Shown here: piece after piece, positions 6,665 through 15,385 of the stretch
Layout of the letters: each line of letters starts with the position of its first letter
How positions within the stretch are numbered: the stretch's first letter is position 1
NCBI GenBank assembly: GCA_964615375.1
Contig: CAZTOW010000019.1
Span: forward strand, 62,001-126,000
Length of the DNA: 64,000 nucleotides
Direction: 5' to 3'
DNA from: CAZKWG01 sp964615375
Lineage (GTDB): Bacteria > Myxococcota_A > UBA796 > CAZKWG01
The notes under the pieces: model-generated
Databases searched by the model: none
Seen by the model: the letters and a program-made list of their open reading frames with translations, nothing else
What the model was told of the DNA's origin: nothing
Program-made: the position numbers and the translations under genes

Positions 6665-8323
6665 ATGCCGAGGCGCGTCATCATCGTGGGCGGCGTGGCG
6701 GGGGGAGCGACCTGCGCGGCGCGGCTGCGCAGGCTGGACGAGTCCGCGGAGATCCTGGTCTTCGACCGGGGGCCGCACGTCGCCTTCGCCAACTGCGGGC
6801 TGCCCTACTTCGTGGGCGACGTCATCGCCGACGAGGCCCGCCTGCTGGTGGCGAGCCCGGAGCTCTTCCGCGACCGCTTCGCCGTGGAGGTCCACACCCG
6901 GACGGAGGTGCTGAGCATCGACCGCGAGGCGCGCCGGGTGCGGGTCCGCTCCCTGGACGGGGGCGAGGAGCGGGACGAGCCCTATGACGCCCTGGTGCTG
7001 GCGCCGGGGGCCTCGCCCATCCTGCCGGGCATCCCGGGCCTGGACACGCCCGGGGTCTTCTCGGTGCGCTCCATCCCCGACAGCCGGGCGATCCGGGCCT
7101 GGATCGCCGCGCGCGGGGTGAGCTCGGCCCTGGTGGTGGGCGGGGGCTTCATCGGGCTGGAGATGGCGGAGAACCTCGTCCATCGTGGGATTGAGGTCTC
7201 CATGGTCACCCCCATCCTCATGCCGCCCCTGGACCCGGAGATGGTCGCCCCGCTGCGCGAGCGCCTGGTCGAGCGCGGGCTCCGCCTGCTCATCCCCGAC
7301 GAGCCCGCGCGGATCTCGCCCAGCGAGACGGGCGTGCGCGTGGAGACGAAGGCGGGCGAGGTGCTGGACGTGGGGATGGTCATCCTGGCCATCGGGGTGC
7401 GGCCGGAGACGCGGCTGGCCCGCGAGGCGGGGCTGCCCCTCGGGCCGCGGGGCGGGATCCTGGTGGACGCCCAGATGCGCACGGAGGACCCGGCGATCTG
7501 GGCGGTGGGCGACGCGGTGGAGGTGCGCGACGTGGTGCTGGGCCAGGAGGTGGTGCTGCCGCTGGCGGGGCCGGCGCAGCGTCAGGCCCGGGTGGCGGCC
7601 GAGGCGATCTGCGGCGGACAGGGCCGCTTCCGCGGCGTGCAGGGGACGGCGGTGGTGGGCTGCTTCGGGCTCACGGCGGCAGCGACGGGGGCCAACGAGA
7701 CGGGGCTGCGCCGGGCCGGCGTGCGCGACTACCAGACCGTGTGGCTGCACCCCGGCCACCACGCGGGCTACTACCCGGGCGCCCGCCCGATCCACCTCAA
7801 GTTGATCTTCAGCGTGCCCGACGGGCGGGTGCTGGGCGCCCAGGCGGTGGGCGAGGAGGGGGCCGAGCGCCGCATCGACGTCATCGCCACCCACATCCAG
7901 CACGGCGGGACCGTGCGGGATCTGGCCGAGAGCGAGCTGTGCTACGCTCCACAGTACGGGGCCGCGAAGGACCCCGTGAACATGGCGGGGATGATCGCGA
8001 CCAATCACCTGGACGGCTACCTGCCGCTGGCCCGCTGGGAGGATCTGGCGGACACGGACGCGCTGGTGGTGGACGTGCGCGAGCCCTCCGAGTTCGCCGA
8101 CGCGCGCCTGCGCGGGAGCGTGAACGCGCCCCTGTCCACGCTGCGGGCGCGGGCGGACCAGCTCCCCCGGGACCGTGAGCTCTGGCTGCTCTGCGGCGTG
8201 GGACAGCGGGCCTGGTACGCCGCGCGCTTCCTGCTGCAGCGGGGCTACCGCGTCCGGCACCTCTCCGGCGGCATGATCACGGCGCGCGCCCGCTGGCCGG
8301 ATCGGGTCGAGCGCCACGGATGA
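6665..8323 (+). CDS. CoA-disulfide reductase-like FAD/NAD(P)-dependent oxidoreductase with C-terminal rhodanese domain
   Basis: Encodes 552 residues. An ATG at 6665 with GGACGGGAG upstream is preferred over a GTG two codons earlier. The N-terminal FAD fold is VIIVGGVAGGATCAARLRRL, the redox cysteine is C44 in NCGLPY, a second Rossmann motif is VVGGGFIGLEMAENL, and the second FAD motif is AIWAVGDAVEV. Single-cysteine enzymes of this kind reduce CoA disulfide, persulfides or other disulfides. The last ~100 residues are a rhodanese domain with the active-site loop CGVGQRA, as in CoADR-Rhd enzymes, which reduce polysulfide or CoA-persulfide. Its stop overlaps the ATPase start (ATGA). Confidence 0.87.
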   Translation: MPRRVIIVGGVAGGATCAARLRRLDESAEILVFDRGPHVAFANCGLPYFVGDVIADEARLLVASPELFRDRFAVEVHTRTEVLSIDREARRVRVRSLDGGEERDEPYDALVLAPGASPILPGIPGLDTPGVFSVRSIPDSRAIRAWIAARGVSSALVVGGGFIGLEMAENLVHRGIEVSMVTPILMPPLDPEMVAPLRERLVERGLRLLIPDEPARISPSETGVRVETKAGEVLDVGMVILAIGVRPETRLAREAGLPLGPRGGILVDAQMRTEDPAIWAVGDAVEVRDVVLGQEVVLPLAGPAQRQARVAAEAICGGQGRFRGVQGTAVVGCFGLTAAATGANETGLRRAGVRDYQTVWLHPGHHAGYYPGARPIHLKLIFSVPDGRVLGAQAVGEEGAERRIDVIATHIQHGGTVRDLAESELCYAPQYGAAKDPVNMAGMIATNHLDGYLPLARWEDLADTDALVVDVREPSEFADARLRGSVNAPLSTLRARADQLPRDRELWLLCGVGQRAWYAARFLLQRGYRVRHLSGGMITARARWPDRVERHG

Positions 8324-10848
8324 GCGCCCCTTTCTGGGCGCGGCCCGCGGGCGAGCTCCTCCAGGATCTGGGGGCCGACGAGCGCGGGCTGAGCTCGGAG
8401 GAGGCGCAGCGGCGGCTGGCGCGGCGCGGGCCGGGCCTGGAGCGGCGGGGGAGGGGAGTCTGGCGCATCCTGGCGGCGCAGGTGCTGAACCCGATGGTGC
8501 TGCTGCTCATCGCGGCGGCGGCGGTCTCCATCCTGCTGGGCAGCCACGGGGACGGGCTCACCATCCTGGCCATCGTGCTGCTGAGCGCGGGGCTCGGCTT
8601 CTTCCAGGAGCACGCCGCGGAGCAGGCGCTGGCCCGCCTGCAGGCGCTGGTGAGCACGCGGGCGACGGTGCGCCGGGACGGTCGAGCCTGCCCGGTGGCC
8701 TTGGACGAGGTGGTGCCCGGGGACGTGGTCACCCTCTCGGCGGGCGGGACGGTGCCCGGGGACGCGCGGGTGCTGTGGTCCAACGGGCTCACCCTGGACG
8801 AGTCCGCGCTCACGGGCGAGAGCTTCCCCGCGGCCAAGGCGGCGGATCCCGTCCCCGCGGACGCGCCGCCAGCCGCCCGCGCCAGCGCCCTCTTCCTGGG
8901 CACCCACGTCGTCAGCGGGACGGGGGAGGCGGTGGTGGTGGCCGTGGGCCGGGACACCGAGCTGGGCGCCATCTCCACGCGGCTCTCCCGCGGCAAGCCG
9001 CCCACCGCCTTCGATCTCGGGCTCCAGCGCTTCGGGGCCCTGCTGGCGCGGACCAGCGTCCTGCTGGTGCTCTGCATCTTCGCCGTCAACGTGCTCACCG
9101 AGCGCCCGGCGCTGGAGAGCCTCCTGTTCTCCGTGGCCCTGGCGGTGGGGCTGGTGCCCGAGCTGCTGCCCGCCATCGTCACGGTCACGCTCTCCCGCGG
9201 GGCGCGCCGCATGGCCGAGGCTGAGGTGCTGGTCAAGCGCCTGTCGGCCATCGAGGATCTGGGCGCGGCCACCGTCATCTGCTCGGACAAGACGGGGACG
9301 CTCACCGAGGGCCGCGTCCGCCTGCACGCGGCCCTGGGCCTGGACGGCGAGGAGAGCGCGCGCGCCCTCACCCTGGGCGGACTGAACGCCACCTTCGAGA
9401 GCGGCTACGCCAGCCCCATCGACGCGGCGCTGCGGGAGCGCTGGGCGGGGGATCGCGTGGGCTGGACCTGCGTGGGGGAGATCCCCTACGACTTCGCCCG
9501 GCGGCGGCTCAGCGTGCTGCTGGAGCGCGAGGGGCGCCGGACTTTGGTGACCAAGGGTCAGTTATCCTCCGTGCTGAGCGTCTGCGCGTGGGCGGAGCGG
9601 CCCGACGGATCCCGCGTGCCCCTGGACGAGGAGCGCGCGCGGATCCAGGCCCTGCACGACCGGCTGGCGGAGGAGGGGCTGCGCTCGCTGGGGGTGGCCC
9701 TGCGCGAGGGCGGACCGGAGACCGAGGCGCGCCTGGAGGAGGAGCGGGCGATGGTCTTCGCCGGGCTCCTGGTCTTCACCGACCCGCCGCGGGCGGACGC
9801 GGGGGAGGCCATCGACGCGCTGCTCCGACTGGGGCTGGATCTGCGCGTGATCACGGGGGACGACGCGCGCGTGGCGGCCCACCTCTGGCGGGGCCTGCGG
9901 GGGACGGAGCCGCGGGTGCTCACGGGCGGGGCCATGCGCGCGCTCACGCCCGACGCGCTGCAGCGGCGGGTGGCCGACGCCCAGGTCTTCGCCGAGGTGG
10001 ACCCGGCCCAGAAGGAGCGCGTGGTCACCGCGCTGCGCCGGGCGGGTCACACCGTGGCCTTCCTGGGGGACGGCATCAACGACGCGCCGGCCCTGGAGGC
10101 GGCGGACGTGGGCATCAGCGTGGACAGCGCCGCCGACGTGGCGCGGGAGGCGGCGGACATCGTGCTGCGGCGCGCAGATCTGGGCGTGCTGGCCCGCGGG
10201 GTGGCCGAGGGGCGGCGCACGATGGCCAACACGCTGAAGTACGTCTACTACACCACCTCGGCCAATTTCGGGAACATGGTCTCGATGGCCGTGGCCTCCG
10301 TGTTCATCCCCTTCCTGCCGCTGCTGCCCAAGCAGATCCTGCTCAACAACTTCCTGTCCGACCTGCCGGCGCTGGCCATCGCCGGGGACGCGGTGGATCA
10401 GGAGCAGATCATCCGTCCACGTCGCTGGAGCACGCCGGAGATCTGCTCCTTCATGTTCGTCTTCGGTGGGATCTCCTCGATCTTCGATCTGCTGACCTTC
10501 GCCGTCCTGCTGACGCTCGCCGACGGGACGCCCGAACACTTCCAGTCCGGGTGGTTCGTCGAGTCGCTGCTGACGGAGCTGCTGGTGCTCTTCGTGATGC
10601 GGACGCACCTGCCCATGCTGCGGAGCCGCCCGGCCCCGGCGGTGCTGTGGATCACGCTGGGGGTGGCGCTGCTGGCGCTGGTCCTGCCCTGGCTCCCGCT
10701 GGGCGCCCTCTTCGGGCTCGACCCGCTGCCGCCGGGTCTGCTGCTGGCGGTGGTGGCCATCACCATCACCTACGTGCTGGTCACCGAACACGCCAAGCGG
10801 CGCTTCTTTGCCCGGCGCGCCGAAACGGGCAAAGCCCTTGGAGCTTGA
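8320..10848 (+). CDS. P-type cation-transporting ATPase, magnesium-translocating (MgtA-like)
   Basis: Encodes 842 residues, typical for this class. Visible hallmarks are an N-terminal cation-ATPase domain, the actuator TGES loop (ALTGESFPA), a membrane motif FSVALAVGLVPELLPAIVTVTLSRGA, the phosphorylation site CSDKTGTLTEG with D323, and the hinge FLGDGINDAPAL. The VGLVPELLP motif and the following KRLSAIEDLGA match Mg2+-type P3B ATPases (MgtA/MgtB) rather than Ca2+, K+ or heavy-metal pumps. About ten hydrophobic helices are present, six of them after the catalytic region. It is translationally coupled to the flavoprotein gene, an unexpected pairing. The transported ion is inferred. Confidence 0.87.
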   Translation: MSAPFWARPAGELLQDLGADERGLSSEEAQRRLARRGPGLERRGRGVWRILAAQVLNPMVLLLIAAAAVSILLGSHGDGLTILAIVLLSAGLGFFQEHAAEQALARLQALVSTRATVRRDGRACPVALDEVVPGDVVTLSAGGTVPGDARVLWSNGLTLDESALTGESFPAAKAADPVPADAPPAARASALFLGTHVVSGTGEAVVVAVGRDTELGAISTRLSRGKPPTAFDLGLQRFGALLARTSVLLVLCIFAVNVLTERPALESLLFSVALAVGLVPELLPAIVTVTLSRGARRMAEAEVLVKRLSAIEDLGAATVICSDKTGTLTEGRVRLHAALGLDGEESARALTLGGLNATFESGYASPIDAALRERWAGDRVGWTCVGEIPYDFARRRLSVLLEREGRRTLVTKGQLSSVLSVCAWAERPDGSRVPLDEERARIQALHDRLAEEGLRSLGVALREGGPETEARLEEERAMVFAGLLVFTDPPRADAGEAIDALLRLGLDLRVITGDDARVAAHLWRGLRGTEPRVLTGGAMRALTPDALQRRVADAQVFAEVDPAQKERVVTALRRAGHTVAFLGDGINDAPALEAADVGISVDSAADVAREAADIVLRRADLGVLARGVAEGRRTMANTLKYVYYTTSANFGNMVSMAVASVFIPFLPLLPKQILLNNFLSDLPALAIAGDAVDQEQIIRPRRWSTPEICSFMFVFGGISSIFDLLTFAVLLTLADGTPEHFQSGWFVESLLTELLVLFVMRTHLPMLRSRPAPAVLWITLGVALLALVLPWLPLGALFGLDPLPPGLLLAVVAITITYVLVTEHAKRRFFARRAETGKALGA

Positions 10849-10947
10849 TTCATCGAGGCGGATGATCGTTGAAAACTCAACAGTTCTAGATCGAAGTAAG
10901 ATCTCTCACAACTCCCATGCGTTATCCTGGGGCTCCCAGGACACCCC

Positions 10948-12831
10948 ATGCCTGAGCAGGCACAACCCTTCGACATGCTGCTGACGCAGCTCCCCGAAGA
11001 CTGCTTCGGGAACGCGCCGGGCGAGACCCTGCGCGGGCCCCCGCCGGAGTATGCCCGCGGGATCCCCAGCGATCTTCCCGAGATCTCGCTGGACGAGACC
11101 GGGCGGGATCCGGGGCCGGACGCGGGCGCGGGCCTGTGGCTGAAGGACGTGCTGGGCCGCGGCGGGATGGGGGTGGTCAACCGCGCGCGCCAGCCGATGC
11201 TGAACCGGGATGTGGCGATCAAGCGCATCGCCCCCAACGCGCCGCCGACCGCCTCCCGCGCCCTGCTCCGCGAGGCCCGCATCGTCGGGCAGCTCGAGCA
11301 CCCCAACATCGTCCCGGTCCACGCCATCGGGCTCGACCCGATGACCGATCTGCCGCTGATGGTATTGAAGTACGCCAGCGGCGCCCCCTGGTCGCAGATC
11401 CTCCATCGGGACTGCCTCTGGGCGGGTGAGGTCCGCGCGGGCGTACCCAGCGCCGCGCGGGAGCGTCACGTCCGCATCCTGGTGGAGGTCGCGCGGGCGG
11501 TCCACTTCGCCCACACCCGGGGCGTTCTGCACTGCGACGTCAAGCCGGCCAACGTCCACGTTGGAGAGCACGGCGAGGTGATCCTCCTGGACTGGGGCAC
11601 GGCGGTGGAGCTCAGCGACGACGCCGGTCGGCTGCGCATGAGCGGCACCCCCTCCTACATGGCGCCGGAGGTGGTGGACAGGGCGGCCAGGGTGGACGAG
11701 CGCTCCGACGTCTTCCTGCTCGGCGCCTGTCTGCACGAGGTCCTGACGGGCTGGCCCCCGCACCGCGGCGAGTCGATGGTGGACACCCTGTATGGTATCT
11801 ATCAATGGGAGGGGCCCTCCTTCCCCGGGGCGCGGCCGGGCTCGCTGGAGCACATCTGCACGCGGGCCCTGGCCCGGGACCCGAGTCGTCGCCCGCAGTC
11901 AGCAGCGGAATTTCAAGCGGCCCTGGAGCGATGGCTGCGCGACCAGGGCGCCCTCGCGCTCCTGGAGGCGGCGGACGCCAAGGTGCTGCGCCTGCGCTCG
12001 CTCTTCTCGGACGCCTCGGCGCGCCCGGCCGCGGTGACGGCGGCGCTGGAGGAGTGCAGGCATGCCTACGAGGCCGTGCTGCTGCTCTCCCCCGACAACG
12101 AGGAGGCCCAGCGCGGGGTGGTGGAGCTGCTCCGCCGGGGCTTCGACTGGGAGATGGCCCGGGAGAACCCCGCCCAGGCCGAGGTCTACCTGCTGGAGCT
12201 GGAGGGCCTGGGGCGCCAGCAGCCCGCGCGCCGGACGCGCCTGGCCGAGCTCGAGAGCCGCATCCTGGAGCAGCGCCAGCTCGCCTGGGAGTTCGACCCC
12301 AGGGCGCACGCCACGGACCGGCGCCAGCTCCAGGTGGCGATGTCGGCCTCGGGCCTCCTCGTGCTGGGCGGTCTCTTCGGCGGCGTCTTCGCCGACACGG
12401 GCGAGCTCACGGTGGGCTCCCTGGTGCGGGTGGGGCTGGTGTTCAACGGCGTGCTCTGGGCGCTGGTGCTGGTGGCGAGAGGCTGGATCCTGAAGAGCCG
12501 GGTCAACCGCGCCTACGCCACCGCGATCCTGGGCGCCGGGCTGTGCATCGAGGGGCTGCGCCTGCTGGCCTGGCGCGCGGACCTGGACGTGAACCTGGTG
12601 CTGATCGTCGAGGATCTGCTGATGGCCCTGCCCAGCCTGGTGCTGGCGAATTTCGTGGGCCGCTGGCTCCTGCTCTACGCGGGGATGTGGTTCCTGCTGG
12701 CGCTGATCAGCGCGCTGACGCCGGCCTACGCCTTCGGGCTCCAGATCTTCGGGTTCTCGGTCACCGGCGCGCTGGCGACCTTCGCCACGATCACGCGCCC
12801 GGCGAAGGTCGCGACGCCGGTGACTCCGTAA
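10948..12831 (+). CDS. Hanks-type serine/threonine protein kinase with C-terminal membrane helices
   Basis: Encodes 627 residues. The kinase domain has a glycine loop (LGRGGMGVVNRA), the ATP lysine in DVAIKRI (K92), catalytic loop HCDVKPAN (D197), and a metal motif DWG (D215) in place of DFG. These are followed by SGTPSYMAPEV and a complete lower lobe ending in RDPSRRPQSAAEF. The HCD and DWG variants keep the essential aspartates, so it is probably active. A helical linker of about 140 residues leads to five or six C-terminal membrane helices, which is the reverse of the usual PknB topology with an extracellular sensor. A small hairpin (CCTGGG/CCCAGG, 10926-10940) precedes the start. It overlaps the convergent YkgJ gene by 41 bases. 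Confidence 0.88.
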   Translation: MPEQAQPFDMLLTQLPEDCFGNAPGETLRGPPPEYARGIPSDLPEISLDETGRDPGPDAGAGLWLKDVLGRGGMGVVNRARQPMLNRDVAIKRIAPNAPPTASRALLREARIVGQLEHPNIVPVHAIGLDPMTDLPLMVLKYASGAPWSQILHRDCLWAGEVRAGVPSAARERHVRILVEVARAVHFAHTRGVLHCDVKPANVHVGEHGEVILLDWGTAVELSDDAGRLRMSGTPSYMAPEVVDRAARVDERSDVFLLGACLHEVLTGWPPHRGESMVDTLYGIYQWEGPSFPGARPGSLEHICTRALARDPSRRPQSAAEFQAALERWLRDQGALALLEAADAKVLRLRSLFSDASARPAAVTAALEECRHAYEAVLLLSPDNEEAQRGVVELLRRGFDWEMARENPAQAEVYLLELEGLGRQQPARRTRLAELESRILEQRQLAWEFDPRAHATDRRQLQVAMSASGLLVLGGLFGGVFADTGELTVGSLVRVGLVFNGVLWALVLVARGWILKSRVNRAYATAILGAGLCIEGLRLLAWRADLDVNLVLIVEDLLMALPSLVLANFVGRWLLLYAGMWFLLALISALTPAYAFGLQIFGFSVTGALATFATITRPAKVATPVTP

Positions 12832-13333
12832 AGAGGTCGCGCAGGGCGACCCGCCGCCCCTCGCCGCCGTCCAGGGCCTCCTGGGTGAGGCGCAGGCGCT
12901 CCTCCACCGGGCCCAGCGACCAGCAGTCGTCCTTGGAGAGGGCCGTGAGGGGCAGCCCCGGCTCGTTGAGCGGGCAGATGTCCCGGCGCTCCACGGGCTG
13001 GCCGCGGCGCTGCTCGATCCAGCGCAGCGGGAGCCCCTGCGTGCGGCAGACGTAGGGGCGCGCGGCGTAGATCCGACAGGCGCCCGCCTCGTCCAGAAAG
13101 GCGCAGGCCCCCGGCGGGCGGGGGGCCTCGGTCAGCACCTGGGGGAAGTCCGCCCGGATGCGCGCGGCCTCGACCTCGAAGACGGTGAGATCGTCCACGC
13201 AGCAGGCGGCGCAGCCGGACCGACACTGGAGCCTGCCCCCGAGGCGCGCGGCCAGGGGGGCCGTGAGCTCATCGACCACGGCGTGCAGGCGCGCCACGTA
13301 GGCGGTCGCGGAGGGGAGATCCATCCGCGGCAC
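12791..13333 (-). CDS. YkgJ-family cysteine cluster protein
   Basis: Encodes 180 residues, cytosolic. Cysteines are arranged as CRSGCAACC near residue 40, then ACAFL, ACRIYAARPYVCRTQG and later DICPLN. This is the CxxCxxCC plus C...C...RPxxCR pattern of the YkgJ/UPF0153 family, which is thought to bind a zinc or an iron-sulfur cluster; the biochemical role is unknown. Two in-frame ATGs (13333 and 13324) are both possible. The 3' end overlaps the kinase gene tail-to-tail. A second family member occurs at 37444-37962. Confidence 0.85.
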   Translation of the reverse strand: MPRMDLPSATAYVARLHAVVDELTAPLAARLGGRLQCRSGCAACCVDDLTVFEVEAARIRADFPQVLTEAPRPPGACAFLDEAGACRIYAARPYVCRTQGLPLRWIEQRRGQPVERRDICPLNEPGLPLTALSKDDCWSLGPVEERLRLTQEALDGGEGRRVALRDLFTESPASRPSPGA

Positions 13334-13342
13334 TTAACCTGC

Positions 13343-14455
13343 TCACCAGCTCGGGGTGACCTCGACCGGCGAGCTCGACCCGGCGTAGAAGCCGCCGTCG
13401 CCCAGCTGACCGCTCCAGTTGGAGCCGCAGGCGTACAGCGATCCGTCCACCAGACGCAGCAGGGTGTGGGTCGCGGTAGATCCGCTCACGACGCCGGTGA
13501 TCGCCTCAGGCGTGGAGCCCACGGTGACCGGGGAGGTGCGGCTGGTGGTCGTGCCGTCGCAGAGCTGGCCGGCGCTGTTGGCGCCCCAGGCGTAGGCCGA
13601 GCCGTTGGCCGTGAGCGCGAGCGAGTGCCAGGCGCCCAGCGAGACCTGGGTGACGTTGGAGAGGCCGCCGAGGGCCACCGGGCTCAGCCGGGTGGTGGTG
13701 GTGCCGTCGCCCAGCTGACCGGAGTAATTCGCCCCCCACACGTAGAGGGTGCCGCCGGCCGTGATCGCCCCGGCGTGGGCCAGGCCCGCGGAGATGGCGC
13801 GGACGTTGGACAGGCTGGAGACGTGGGTGGGGGAGAGCTTGTCCGACCAGCTCCCGATGCCCAGCGCGCCGTAGCCGTTGCTGCCCCAGGCGTAGACCGC
13901 GCCGCCAGCGGTGAGCGCATACGAGCTGTACTCGCCCGCGGCGATGGCGACCACGCCGCTCATGACCTCGACGGGGCTGCTGCGGTCGAGCCCGCTGCCG
14001 TCGCCCACCTGCCCGTAGCCGTTGTCGCCCCAGGCGTAGACCGTCCCGTCCTCGCCGAGCGCCAGCGCATGCTGCTTGCCCGCGGCGATGGCCACGACGC
14101 CGCTGAGGGTGGAGAGCTGGGCCGGGTCCGTGTGGTTGGTGGTCGTGCCGTCGCCCAGCTGACCCTGGCCGTTGCCGCCCCAGCTCCACACCCCGCCCTC
14201 GGCGTCCAGGGCCAGGGAGAAGGTGTAGCCGCCGGCCACCGCGCTGGCCGCGGGCAGGCCCGGGACCTGGAGGGGCTCGCCCTCGAAGGTGCTGGCGCTG
14301 GCGTCGCCGAGCTGGCCGCTGGTGTTGGCGCCCCAGGCCCACACGGTCCCGTCGGCGCGGGCGCTGAGCGAGTGCGAATTGCCCGCGGCCGAGCCCGCGG
14401 CGAAGCTGGTGGACGTGGACGCGACGAGGACGCTGAGAACGATGAGCCGGTGCAT
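13343..14455 (-). CDS. secreted RCC1-repeat (beta-propeller) protein
   Basis: Encodes 370 residues. An Sec signal peptide (MHRLIVLSVLVASTSTSFAA) follows a good AGGAGG ribosome binding site. The mature protein is made of seven RCC1 repeats of about 50 residues, each with the pattern GxxYAWGxNxxGQLGDGTTT...SPVxVxxLxxVxxIAAGxxHxLAL. Seven blades are enough to close a propeller, as in eukaryotic RCC1. Bacterial secreted members are common in myxobacteria and are presumed binding or surface proteins. One WG pair is replaced by ACGSN in the last blade, and LCDG appears in blade six, adding cysteines. No enzyme domain is attached. The gene stands alone between two other minus-strand genes. Confidence 0.87.
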   Translation of the reverse strand: MHRLIVLSVLVASTSTSFAAGSAAGNSHSLSARADGTVWAWGANTSGQLGDASASTFEGEPLQVPGLPAASAVAGGYTFSLALDAEGGVWSWGGNGQGQLGDGTTTNHTDPAQLSTLSGVVAIAAGKQHALALGEDGTVYAWGDNGYGQVGDGSGLDRSSPVEVMSGVVAIAAGEYSSYALTAGGAVYAWGSNGYGALGIGSWSDKLSPTHVSSLSNVRAISAGLAHAGAITAGGTLYVWGANYSGQLGDGTTTTRLSPVALGGLSNVTQVSLGAWHSLALTANGSAYAWGANSAGQLCDGTTTSRTSPVTVGSTPEAITGVVSGSTATHTLLRLVDGSLYACGSNWSGQLGDGGFYAGSSSPVEVTPSW

Positions 14456-14575
14456 GGTGCCTCCTGGCCGGGCCTGTTGCAGGGCCCGTGCCAGGGGCGA
14501 GCGCGCGCGCTCAGGTCAGGAAGACAGGTTGAACCGTCGTCGCCCTCGTGCGCGAGGATGCGCGCGCATGCGCGC

Positions 14576-15217
14576 TCAGCGGGGCGCGCTCAGGGAGACG
14601 CGCAGGACGACCTCGTCCTTGATCAGGTCGTCGGGCTTGCCCGGGTAGACGATGCCGAAGTCCTTGCGGTTGATGAAGAACTCCGTGCTGGCCTTGACCT
14701 CGCTCTGCCCGACCTCGAGGACCGCGGGGAAGCTCACGCTCTTCGTGGTGTCGCGGATGGTCAGGTCGCCCGTGACGGTGGCGTTCGCGCCGGCCAGCTT
14801 GCTGTCGGCGGGGGCGCCCTCTGTGATCGAGGTGCTCTTGAAGGTGGCGGTGGGCCAGCGATCGACCTCGAAGAAGTCCGGGCTCTTGAGGTGCTCGTCG
14901 AGCTTGCCCGAGTCGGTCGCCAGCGAGGCCACCTGCGCCTCCACCGTGAGCCCGGTGACCTTGTCACCGTCCACGAACAGGCTGCCGGACCAGCTCCCGA
15001 AGGTGCCGTCGTGCGACTTCGTGATCTTGGCGCCGGTGAAGCCCAGCGTCCCCGCGGGGGTGAGCGCCTTGCCCGGGTAGGTGGTGGGCGCGGCCGGGGT
15101 GACGGGCGCGGCCGGCGCGGCGGGCGCCTCGGGGGCCGCGGGGGCGGCGACCTCCGCGGGGGTGACGTTCTTCGCCGGGTCGGCGCAGGCGAGGATCAGC
15201 GCGAACAGAAGGTGCAT
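14576..15217 (-). CDS. YceI-family lipoprotein
   Basis: Encodes 213 residues from the ATG at 15215-15217, preceded by GGAGGC. The start is a lipoprotein signal, MHLLFALILAC, with the lipid cysteine at C11. An Ala/Pro-rich spacer (about 35 residues) leads to a YceI lipocalin-like domain: GTLGFTGAKITKSHDGTFGSWSGSLFVDGD, LDEHLKSPDFFEVDRWPTATFKST, VTGDLTIRDTTKSVSFP and FFINRKDFGIVYPGKPDDLIKDEVVLRVSL. YceI proteins bind isoprenoids or amphiphiles in the periplasm. Linkage to the menaquinone genes 27 kb away is not implied. The Ala-Pro spacer is typical of membrane-tethered versions. A far longer open frame on this strand, extending to 18142, is an antisense shadow of the MopE gene. Confidence 0.9.
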   Translation of the reverse strand: MHLLFALILACADPAKNVTPAEVAAPAAPEAPAAPAAPVTPAAPTTYPGKALTPAGTLGFTGAKITKSHDGTFGSWSGSLFVDGDKVTGLTVEAQVASLATDSGKLDEHLKSPDFFEVDRWPTATFKSTSITEGAPADSKLAGANATVTGDLTIRDTTKSVSFPAVLEVGQSEVKASTEFFINRKDFGIVYPGKPDDLIKDEVVLRVSLSAPR

Positions 15218-15385
15218 GGAGGGGCCTCCGGTCGTTGAGGGGGATTGGAGCAATAACCCCCTGCGCGCGTGGCGGGAGGGGAGTGGACCCAGATGGGCAC
15301 CGCGGACAAGGAGGAGGCACTGAACATCTGTTGCCATCTCCGCGGCGCCGGGTGTCGAACCCTGCAGACCACTCGGAGCCCCCCC

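Noticed and set aside
5996..8317. Minus-strand frame of 773 codons opposite the ODP and flavoprotein genes
   Set aside because: Composition is His/Arg/Gly-rich with no motifs, and both plus-strand genes are well supported.
10869..10902. TTGAAA...TAAGAT as promoter of the kinase gene
   Set aside because: Spacer is 22 bases, too long for a normal sigma-70 promoter; the region is A+T-rich and may hold a promoter, but this pair is not convincing.
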